This document shows, piece by piece, positions 23,612 through 32,000 of a stretch of DNA of 40,758 nt. The first letter of the stretch is position 1. The number at the start of each line of letters is the position of its first letter. Below the pieces are notes generated by a model that had not been told where the DNA came from, made no database searches, and saw only the letters and a program-made list of their open reading frames with translations. Origin of the DNA: Robinsoniella peoriensis (GTDB taxonomy: Bacteria; Bacillota; Clostridia; Lachnospirales; Lachnospiraceae); NCBI RefSeq assembly GCF_042680125.1, contig NZ_JBHTNY010000058.1; one strand, 5' to 3'. The translations under genes were made by a program, and so were the position numbers.

Positions 23612-25054
23612 TCAAAAAGACATAACCGCAGGTACCATTAAAATAACCAATACAATCACTAACATCATTCCCATAGGAAGAAGCATTTTCGTTCCGGCTG
23701 CCTCACCAAACCGCTTTGCCATCTGTTTTCGCTCATCCATGGAGGCAAGCGCTTCGTTCTGTAAGATTTCCATAAGTCCGTTAGAACCTTTTCTCAAATT
23801 CTGAGCAAGCAGTGAGCCGAGTTTTACATATCTGATCTCCTGACATCTGTTTCCGAAGTCTTCATACGCTGCAGCTTCATACATACCCAACTGCATTTTA
23901 TGACAGGCGGCTGCCATTTCTTCATAAGCATACCGTTTATGTCTGAAATCCTTACTTTTTTCATATTCTGCTGCAACTTTAGAAAATGCTGCCTTTAATG
24001 TTAAACCGGCACCCAGAAGCATGGACAGTTTAAACAATATGTCAGGATAATCCATTGTCATTTGCCGGCTTCTCTCTTCCGCCAATTTATGTAGTTCGGC
24101 ATCCTTTCCTATATAGACGCAGATTCCGGCCAAAATAGCTGCCACACATAAAATTCCTGCAATCTCTGATGGACTTTTAGACCATTTGACTTTCTTACCA
24201 TCAACTCGATCCGGGAGTTCCATCTCCTTCTCTGCTGCCCCTTCTTTATTTGCCTGTTCAATTTCCTTCTTTAACTGAACATATAATTCTTCTTCTTTTG
24301 TGTAAACAGGCGGCAGCACCCGGGCATAAGTGCAGAATTCTCCTTTTTCACCAAAGCATTCCAGGCTTGCGGTTAACTTTACCAGAATCCCTTCTTCCGG
24401 AATATCACCGATAATAAATCCCTCTTCATCGATTATCTCAATTGGCTCAGAAATCCATTCTGCCTGAACCTTTCCTTCCAGAATTGTTTGGGGAAGATAC
24501 AATTTTTTCCTTACTTCGTCCATAGTATTATTTTCCCCTAATATTAATTTCTCCAGCTTCCCAATTGCCTGGGTTATTAATTCCTGTTTTTGTTCCAAAC
24601 GGTACTGCTGTGCTCCCAGATCAAAAGATATATCGGATGTATCCTCTAATCCCTCAATTTTTGCCTGAAGGCTTGTTTCCAGATCTCCTTCTCCATATCC
24701 CGGACGCTCCAGTATATTGCCTTCTTTTAATATCTGATCCGATTCCGTTAAAATCTGTATTCCCAGAGAACACCCTGTTCCTATAAAAACAATACAAAGC
24801 CCCAGTGCCAGCTTTTCCATATAATAATTTTGAATGTCAGCCTTTTTCCCGCAGCTAACAGCCTCCAGATCTTTTTCCACTCTCTTTTGAACGTAAAACC
24901 GTCCTTTTTTTGGAAACATTCCGAATATAAAAATACTTATTTTATAAAACGGTATCATGAGCTTTTTAATATAGAAGCTTTCCGGAACTTTAACCGCAGA
25001 TGCCACTGCAAATAAAATGCCAAATACCGCCAGTAACCCCCAACATAACATCAT
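23612..25054 (-). CDS. tadC: TadC-like T2SSF pilus membrane platform protein with large insert
   Basis: The 480-residue protein has membrane segments at about 3-21, 81-102, 297-315 and 457-478. The type II secretion F domain, about 330-455 (YPDILFKLSMLLGAGLTLKAAF), is typical of TadC. Residues about 103-291 form a soluble insert of roughly 190 residues between the second and third membrane segments, with coiled-coil and beta-rich parts, where ordinary TadC (about 300 residues) has only a short loop. By topology the insert should face outside. GAGGTG precedes the ATG; the gene starts three bases after the TadB stop. It forms the inner platform with TadB. Confidence 0.87.
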   Translation of the reverse strand: MMLCWGLLAVFGILFAVASAVKVPESFYIKKLMIPFYKISIFIFGMFPKKGRFYVQKRVEKDLEAVSCGKKADIQNYYMEKLALGLCIVFIGTGCSLGIQILTESDQILKEGNILERPGYGEGDLETSLQAKIEGLEDTSDISFDLGAQQYRLEQKQELITQAIGKLEKLILGENNTMDEVRKKLYLPQTILEGKVQAEWISEPIEIIDEEGFIIGDIPEEGILVKLTASLECFGEKGEFCTYARVLPPVYTKEEELYVQLKKEIEQANKEGAAEKEMELPDRVDGKKVKWSKSPSEIAGILCVAAILAGICVYIGKDAELHKLAEERSRQMTMDYPDILFKLSMLLGAGLTLKAAFSKVAAEYEKSKDFRHKRYAYEEMAAACHKMQLGMYEAAAYEDFGNRCQEIRYVKLGSLLAQNLRKGSNGLMEILQNEALASMDERKQMAKRFGEAAGTKMLLPMGMMLVIVLVILMVPAVMSF

Positions 25055-25057
25055 ACG

Positions 25058-25795
25058 CTACACCTCAATATCCACGATTTTCTTCCCCCACATATAGGCA
25101 GCTCCATAGGTTATCAAGCAAAGACTCATAATACAGATCCCGGCAGGATTGTGATACATTACATCTAAGAAACCCGGAGATGCAATCCCTACATAAATTA
25201 GTATCATAAAAGGAACACCACTCATTATTTTCTGTTCCAGACGCTTGGCGGACAGACAGGTTTCAATCTCCATTTTTGTTTCTTCTTTTTGGCTGATACA
25301 TAAAATAGTATTTCGAATAATTGTTATCAGATCACCGCCGGTTCTTTTTGCCGCACTGAATACCTCAGCAAAATTCTCAATTTCCTCAATCCTGCTTCTT
25401 TTGGCAAGATCCAGCAAGAGATTTTCTAAAGTATGATTCAGCTTCAGCTGATTCCTGATATGCGTGAATTCCTTCATAATCATATCGTCATTTTTATACA
25501 CCCGCTCCATATCTTCCAAAGCTTCTTCAAAAGCATTCTCAACGGAATATCCCACAGACAACGCAGCAGAGACGGCCTGTATCCCAGTCAGAAATTGTTT
25601 GCTGAGTTCTTTTTTTCCTGCCAGAATATAGTCCCCTTTCCTTTGCTTCTGAAAAAAAAAGAACCCAGGCAGTAAAACCATAAATGCAAGAAAGGAACGG
25701 TAAAACAATATACTGACAGCTCCATCTATTACCCCATAGAGCAGCACCTGGTAAATCCACTGCTTACCCGTAAAATTATACTGGTTATAGTCCAT
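25058..25795 (-). CDS. tadB: TadB-like T2SSF pilus membrane platform protein
   Basis: A 245-residue protein with membrane segments near 15-45 and two at the C-terminus (about 190-235), and the F-domain signature (VSAALSVGYSVENAFEEAL; FAEVFSAAKRTGGDLITII). It lacks the long N-terminal forkhead-like region of proteobacterial TadB. AAAGGAGG precedes the ATG. With TadC it would form the membrane platform that the TadA ATPase drives. Confidence 0.9.
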   Translation of the reverse strand: MDYNQYNFTGKQWIYQVLLYGVIDGAVSILFYRSFLAFMVLLPGFFFFQKQRKGDYILAGKKELSKQFLTGIQAVSAALSVGYSVENAFEEALEDMERVYKNDDMIMKEFTHIRNQLKLNHTLENLLLDLAKRSRIEEIENFAEVFSAAKRTGGDLITIIRNTILCISQKEETKMEIETCLSAKRLEQKIMSGVPFMILIYVGIASPGFLDVMYHNPAGICIMSLCLITYGAAYMWGKKIVDIEV

Positions 25796-25855
25796 TTCTC
25801 ATCCTCCTTTTATCTCCTGCATAAAACCGCCAGGCAGCTAATTTTTTCCAATACT

Positions 25856-27094
25856 TCAAATCTTTTCTCCAGTGTAGACTCCCCGCTGTAGTAATTTTCT
25901 GGTATCTGTTAACGCAGCCTTTTTTACAAGCTGACCTGTAATCTTACCCTTTTCTGTTCCGGTCTCTTCAAATTCATACAGTACTTTTGTCATAATTTCC
26001 TCTGTCTCATAGCGATAACCCATAATTTCAATGATCTCTAACACTTTTCTGCTTCTATCCCGCATTCTCCCCAGGTGTACCATAATATCAATTCCGGATG
26101 CAATCTGCCTGCGGATTGCCGACACCGGAAGCTCAATCCCCAGCAAAACCATTGTTTCTAATCTTGCCAGCATATCCCTGGGGCTGTTCCCATGTCCGGT
26201 GCTGAGCGAGCCATCATGTCCGGTATTGAGCGCCTGCAGCATATCAAGCGCCTCTTCTCCACGTACCTCACCTACGATAATCCGATCCGGCCGCATGCGA
26301 AGGCTCGATTTAATCAGATCCCTAATGGTGATCTCGTGCTCCCCCTGGGTATTTCCTTTTCGCGCCTCCAGCCTTACCAGATTCTTAACTCCCTGTATCT
26401 GGAGTTCCGCATTGTCCTCAATGGTAATAATTCTTTCTTCTTTGGGTATAAAATCAGATAATGCATTTAGAAATGTGGTCTTACCGGACCCGGTTCCGCC
26501 ACTGATAAAGATGTTGTATCCGGCAATTACCAGCTTCCTTAGAAATTCAGCCGCCTCTTTTGTAACTGCCTTCCAGGCCATTAATTCCCCAATCCGGATA
26601 GGACTGGCTGGAAACTGCCGGATGGTAATAATCGGACCATTAATCGCTGCCGGCGGTAAAACAATATTAACTCTGGCACCGTTTTCTAATCTGGCATCTA
26701 CGATTGGAACAGTTTCATTCACAATACGGTTGCTATTTGCCGCTATTGACTGAACCAGATCCTCAATCTTTCCTTTAGAATAAAAATTCTTATCCCATTT
26801 GGAAATTCTGCCGTTTTTCTCAATAAAAATACCATCTGTTCCATTTACCATAACCTCTGTAATCGTATCATCATCGATCAGCTCCTGTAGAATATCCAGC
26901 TTCCGGATGGAATTAAACAGTTCCTTTTGCAGTTCTTCCTTTCTTTTCAGACTTAAGTAAAATTCTCTGCCCGCTTCTATGAGCATTTCATTAATTGTCC
27001 CTTTGATTTCTTCATCACTAAGGCTTCCTGCGTTCTCCAGTTTTTCAAGCAGCCGCTTACGAAGGATCCGGAACTGTTCTTGTGCCTCTTTCAT
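25856..27094 (-). CDS. tadA: TadA/CpaF pilus assembly ATPase
   Basis: The 412-residue cytoplasmic hexameric ATPase powers pilin extrusion. From the chosen start, the Walker A motif GGTGSGKTT is at about 199-207, the Asp box ITIEDNAELQ follows, the Walker B region RIIVGEVRG is at about 271-279 and the His box is STGHGNSP. MVNGTDGIFIEKNGRI is the usual N-terminal domain signature. The ATG at 27094 has AGGA eight bases upstream; other starts lie at 27109 and 27112. The gene overlaps the TadZ reading frame by 38 bp, so the two are probably translationally coupled. Confidence 0.95.
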   Translation of the reverse strand: MKEAQEQFRILRKRLLEKLENAGSLSDEEIKGTINEMLIEAGREFYLSLKRKEELQKELFNSIRKLDILQELIDDDTITEVMVNGTDGIFIEKNGRISKWDKNFYSKGKIEDLVQSIAANSNRIVNETVPIVDARLENGARVNIVLPPAAINGPIITIRQFPASPIRIGELMAWKAVTKEAAEFLRKLVIAGYNIFISGGTGSGKTTFLNALSDFIPKEERIITIEDNAELQIQGVKNLVRLEARKGNTQGEHEITIRDLIKSSLRMRPDRIIVGEVRGEEALDMLQALNTGHDGSLSTGHGNSPRDMLARLETMVLLGIELPVSAIRRQIASGIDIMVHLGRMRDRSRKVLEIIEIMGYRYETEEIMTKVLYEFEETGTEKGKITGQLVKKAALTDTRKLLQRGVYTGEKI

Positions 27095-28103
27095 CGTTTT
27101 CTTCCTCATCAATTAACTTTCTAACATAGTCGCCCAGTTCCCCCCACATAAGCTGTTCCACATAATGATCCCTGGGTCCGAAACTGCTGTGAAAAGGCAG
27201 TTTCAGCTTTCTCGTACGTTCCAGTATATCTTCGCAGTCCCACATTTTCAGTACTTTTTCATAGTGATCCAATTTCGCCAGCGATACACTGTCCTCTCTT
27301 ACCGGCATGTAGATTTTTCTGCATTGCTTCAATAATCGGAAGACATCATCTATCTGTTCCCCGATATCCAGAATGATGGTATCATAGGAACTAAAATTTA
27401 TAATATCTCCCAATAGCTTCATCCACTCCTCATACTCCACATTTCTAAGATCCATAGGTGAAAAAGCAGGCGGGATATAATCCAGATTATGAATACTCTG
27501 AACCATACTGTCTAACTTGTATATAATATTGCCGCTCCCCTGCCTTACAAAAAACATAAGATCCGCTATGTCTGCTGCAAACTCCTTCCCCATAAGTGTT
27601 TCAAATCCGGCATAGTCCTCCAGATTTAAATATAATACAGCTCTTTTTTTAGATAAAATCTGACCCAGAGTCAAAGCAAATGAAGTCTTAAGCGTTCTCT
27701 TAACCGGTGAATAAATCCCTATGAGCTCAACATTCTTTTTCAATAACGCCATCGGGTTTACCATTACATTCTGATTTGCATAATACCCCATAACCTCTGC
27801 AATTAAATTGTCAGAAGACTGGTATTTGTAGACAGCAGGGTATTCCGCTAATTCCTGTATCAGTTCCCCTTCAGACAGGATCATAATCCTTCCAATATTA
27901 AGCGTCTTCACTTCCTCACACATAGCCTGTGCCGAAATTAAAAGCATTTCAATATCATGCTCTTTTGCATAAATACTGAGACTTTTAACATTGGTAAATG
28001 CCTGCACCTCGAATGGTGTGTTTTGCTTGATATTCATGTATTCCATTAAGTTATAAGCATACGCTGCTTCCAAATCACATACTGCAAAAATATTTTTCTT
28101 CAA
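27057..28103 (-). CDS. tadZ: TadZ/CpaE-like ParA-family protein with degenerate P-loop
   Basis: A 348-residue protein with an atypical receiver-like N-terminal domain (1-110) and a ParA/MinD-like fold (about 120-330). The residues at the P-loop position read YSPVKRTLKTS (131-141) instead of the GGxGKTT pattern, although the trailing KTS and later VLYLNLED and TIILDIGEQ strands remain. Nucleotide binding is thus uncertain. TadZ localises the pilus machine at the pole in other bacteria. The start codon is TTG at 28103, supported by GGGAGG just upstream; it overlaps the upstream TGA (TTGA), a coupled arrangement. Confidence 0.83.
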   Translation of the reverse strand: MKKNIFAVCDLEAAYAYNLMEYMNIKQNTPFEVQAFTNVKSLSIYAKEHDIEMLLISAQAMCEEVKTLNIGRIMILSEGELIQELAEYPAVYKYQSSDNLIAEVMGYYANQNVMVNPMALLKKNVELIGIYSPVKRTLKTSFALTLGQILSKKRAVLYLNLEDYAGFETLMGKEFAADIADLMFFVRQGSGNIIYKLDSMVQSIHNLDYIPPAFSPMDLRNVEYEEWMKLLGDIINFSSYDTIILDIGEQIDDVFRLLKQCRKIYMPVREDSVSLAKLDHYEKVLKMWDCEDILERTRKLKLPFHSSFGPRDHYVEQLMWGELGDYVRKLIDEEENDERGTRTVPDPS

Positions 28104-28612
28104 TAAAAACCTCCCGCGTATAATATAATGCTGATTAATATAGGTACTGAAAAATGCATATGGCTGTCCACATCTTCATCCCTCCGATATGGCTCCCACT
28201 TTTTTAAATAAAAATAATTGCTGATATACGCATAGAAATATGCAAGGCGGTTCCACAAATTGCGCCGCCATAGAATCAGTATCACTGAAATACCTGCCCC
28301 TGCCAGAAAAGCAATAAAGATACAGGTTATGATCTTCGTTGTTCCTAAAAAGCTTCCCAATGCGCAGAATAACTTAATGTCTCCTGCTCCAATCATTCTA
28401 AAATAGTATAACGCCCCCAAAACCAGGAGCGGAGTTCCCACACCTCCCAAAAATAAAAGTATTCCCATATATCCTGTATTTAAGGCTTGGAACACTCCGC
28501 CTGCTGCCATCCCTGTGAAAGTAAGTAAGTTTGGTATTTTCCCCTTCCAAAAATCCAGAATAACCGCCAATAAGACCAGACATAAAATGCACAGAAACTC
28601 CATTTCTTTCAT
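28100..28612 (-). CDS. tadV: A24 family prepilin peptidase (TadV/CpaA)
   Basis: This 170-residue polytopic membrane protein opens the Tad operon and would cleave prepilin leaders at the cytoplasmic face. Catalytic aspartates are Asp20 (VILDFWKGKIPNLL) and Asp78 in the canonical GAGDIKL motif. Six hydrophobic stretches are visible. GAGGTGAGA lies before the ATG. The promoter at 28873-28901 implies a leader of about 250 nt. Confidence 0.92.
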   Translation of the reverse strand: MKEMEFLCILCLVLLAVILDFWKGKIPNLLTFTGMAAGGVFQALNTGYMGILLFLGGVGTPLLVLGALYYFRMIGAGDIKLFCALGSFLGTTKIITCIFIAFLAGAGISVILILWRRNLWNRLAYFYAYISNYFYLKKWEPYRRDEDVDSHMHFSVPILISIILYAGGFY

Positions 28613-28872
28613 TTCTCACCTCATAAAACATTTCAATTTGTTCATTGGTTCTGTATATTAAATTGTGTGCGCTCCTTTAAGCCAATGTTAGAATACCGCC
28701 ACCATCGCAAAGCACCCCCTTTATTTATCTACTTCTAATTTGAAATAATTAAAACCTGTTACAAAAAACACAAAGGAAATATAGTCGATCTGACTATGAA
28801 AAATAGAATTCTTAAGAAGAAATCATCCCTTTAAAATTAAGATGAAGTTAAAATTCTGTAAGAAGTGATTTC

Positions 28873-28901
28873 ATTATATATTACGCTGTTGCATTTGTCA
28901 A
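28873..28901 (-). promoter_or_regulatory. Consensus sigma-A promoter of the Tad operon
   Basis: On the minus strand a perfect TTGACA (28896-28901) and a perfect TATAAT (28873-28878) are spaced exactly 17 bp. It is the best promoter in the window. Confidence 0.85.
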
Positions 28902-29000
28902 CATTAAGTTGCAATATTTTTTATTTATAGTACACTATAACAATTATGAGACCTTTTGCTTTTATTGCGTTTCTACGTGTCTGATAAAATAGAAACTCTA

Positions 29001-29052
29001 ATAAAAGAAAGAAGTGCCAGACTCCTCCCAAAAGGAAAGCTCCTGACACTTC
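29001..29052 (-). terminator. Terminator of the permease-arabinofuranosidase operon
   Basis: GAAGTGCCAG (29011-29020) pairs with CTGACACTTC (29043-29052) with one mismatch. The minus strand continues TTTCTTTTATT after the stem. It stands about 40 bp past the stop of the 2660-residue gene. Confidence 0.8.
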
Positions 29053-29092
29053 CAAACCATTCATTCTACAATTTAAATACTATCTCAGCTGA

Positions 29093-32000
29093 TTATAACT
29101 TTTTAAACTTAGCAGTTGTTTTTACCCCACGATCTAACAAATGTTCCTTATAATTCTTCAACTTCTTCGCAGGTACCTTAAACTCTGCCTTACTATAAAT
29201 ATTTGTAAACGCCTTCTTTTGAATGGTTTTCAAATTCTTACTCTTAATCGTAATCTTTTTTAGATTCTTATCATTCATAAATGCATACTTTTCAATACGC
29301 TTTACGCTTGATCCGATCACCACAGATTTCAGCTTCTTACAATCCCGGAATGCACTTGGTCCAATATTGGTCACATATTTTCCAATGGTGACACTCTGCA
29401 GTTTTGTATTCTTGTAAAATGCCTTCTTTGCAATCTGGGTTACTTTGAATGTATAACCGTTAATCTTAACCGCTGCGGGTATCGTAACCTTCTTAAAAGT
29501 TTTTTTCGTAGGTTTTACATACATTACGGTTCCATTTTTGCTCGATGATTTTGTAACCTTGTATTTCGCATTACCAATTGTTACTACTGCATTCTTTTTC
29601 GGAACCGGTTTAACAACGGGTGCTTTCACAAGGGTTTTGTATGCCTGCTGCAGCATGGACAACGCAGCATCCACGTCCTTTTGTGCTGCATTAGCATTCA
29701 GGTTCACCATCTTTGCGTTATTTAATACTTTCAAGTATGCAGACCAGCTTACTGCAGTATAATCGGATGACTTAAGCCCTGCATATGAGTTAATCAGCTT
29801 CTGTAATTCTGCCTTATTTACTATCGGCTTTGGATCCTCTTTTACTTTTAAGCCTGCGATTGCAGCTTCCAGTGCTGTTTTAGCCTGATCTACTTCTTCC
29901 TGAACTGCTTTTTCGTCTGCCGCTGTTTTCTTTGCATTTTGTAATGCCTTCTTCAGGGCATCCAGGCTTTCTATCGTATATTTACCGGACAGTTTGCTTT
30001 CCGCAAGGGTAATCAGGTTTATGAGTTCTTTCTTATCTACTGGAACTACCGGATCTTCCCTGATAATCATTGCTTCCTGCAATGCTTTTGCTGCCGCATC
30101 AATCTCTTCCTGTGTTACATCTCCCTTGCCCAGCGCATTATCTGCCTGTCCAAGCGCCGTCTGTAACTGACTCCATCCTAGTTCTGTATAATCTGCTTCG
30201 GACTTTTTCTGAGCTGCTGCAATCAACCCTTCCAGTTCGGAAGTAATAACGCTGTCTGCTGCACCTGTCATGGCCATTACCCGCCATTCAATGATGCCAA
30301 CTCCATGCAGTCCGCCTGCTTCCACTACCGGCTGCATTGTAATCTTTAATGCCTTAGCCATTACCGGATTTTCCAGATTCAGGGTGTTGTATGCATCCGG
30401 TATATTTTCAGAAACCGTATTCATTTCGTACCACTGACCGTCTTCTCCCAGATACTCAAATCTGGACTCTGCCGGAAGAAGAATTCCTCCTCCGTCTGTA
30501 AAATAATATACATCAATGCTGTGAATTTCCTGAGCTGTATCCCAGTCATACTGTACCCAGGCTTCTTTGCCTTCCTGACCCCAGTTATGCCATGTCCCAT
30601 TTGATTTATCCATAGATGAAGCAGGATCATAACCATCTTTCATTGTGTCTGCACCGCCTAAATCATTCGGGCTGTTGATATTGGCGGACACGGCAGCCTC
30701 CGGTGCGATATTCATAATTTCCTGTGTCTGTTCTGCTGCCTGCAATTCATTAACTGCATTATAAAGTGCGTCAAAGGCTGCATTGATTTCTTCCTGTGTC
30801 AGACCTCCCTGGTTGACCAAATTCTGTGCATTTGCAAGCGCTTCCGCAAATACTGCCCAGCTTTCTGCTGTGTATCTGCCTTTTGCTTTTGTATTGGCGA
30901 TATCCAGGATGTTTCTAAGGTTTTTCTTGTTGACTCCCTGAGAACTTACCAGTTCACCGGAAACCTTCCATTCGATGATACCAATTGCCGAATTTTCATC
31001 CTGTGGCTGTAAGGTCACCCTAATTGCTGCTGCCAGAATTGGTTTTTTCAATGTGATCGTATTATACTGGTTCTCTTTCATTTCAGTTATTTTTTCTGCC
31101 TCAGTCCAGACTCCTTCATCATTCAGATACTCTACCAGAGCTTCTTTTGGCAGCTTAACCTTTCCGCCGTCCTGATAATAATAAATGTCTGTACTGTCAA
31201 TCCTTACCAGCTCTTCAAAATCATACTGAACCCAGGCTTCCCTGCCTTCTTCTCCCGTGCTGTCCCATACGCCATTTGAAGAATCTGCGGAATTTACCGG
31301 ATTAATACCATCTTTTACAGCCTGTGCTTTATTTACACTTGCAGAAACTTCTGCCTGCGGCGGGAGATTAGCACTTACTGCTCCCGGCATAATCTCTAAA
31401 GCATCCTTTGCTTCCTGGAGTTTAGTTAACATTGCGTCCACATCATCCTGTACGGCCGTTTCATCTGACAGCATATTTTCTGCTTCTTCCAGAACATCCG
31501 CAAATGTGCTCCACGTCTCTGCCGTATAGTAATAAGCTGCTTTTGTTTCAGCCAGTTCAACGGCTTTCTTTAACTCTGTCATATCTACAGCGGGTTCCGT
31601 ATCAACCTGATATCCGTAAACCTTCCACTCAATCACACCGCATCCCAGTTTCTCCGGCGTCATAGTCATTCGGATTGCTTTTGTCATTACCGGATCAAAG
31701 GTTGTCTTATTGTATTTATTAGTTGCCACGCCCAGACCGTCTGTACCGGTAAATGCCTGCCAGTCTCCGCCGCTTCCCAGATACTCGTATTTTACGCTTA
31801 CCGGACAGAAGTTGCCGCCGCCGTCTTTGAAGTAATAGGCATCTGATGCCGTAATCATGATTTCTTTTTCCCAGGTATACTGTACCCAGGCCTCCCCGCC
31901 CTGGTTGCCTAACCAGTTATGCCAAACTCCATGGCTGGTATCCATTGAAGAGGAAGGTTCAAATCCATCATTTAATCCGGCCACGCCGCCCAGATCATTT

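Larger units (their letters stand above)
28613..29092. other. Leader of the pilus operon and intergenic region
   Basis: About 480 bp without a gene. It contains the terminator of the 2660-residue gene (29001-29052), the Tad operon promoter (28873-28901) and a leader of about 250 nt. In the leader ATAGTC(N5)GACTAT (28780-28796) is an imperfect dyad, and near 28692-28718 there is an AAGGGGG followed by a five-codon open frame. I recognise no known riboswitch class. Confidence 0.65.

Noticed and set aside
26031..26753. 240-codon plus-strand ORF
   Set aside because: It is antisense to the TadA ATPase, whose motifs are all intact, and has Ser/Ile-rich composition typical of a shadow frame.
28613..28866. 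c-di-GMP or fluoride riboswitch in the Tad leader
   Set aside because: GGCGATGG-like bases invite the idea, but the conserved loops and the second half of either class are missing.
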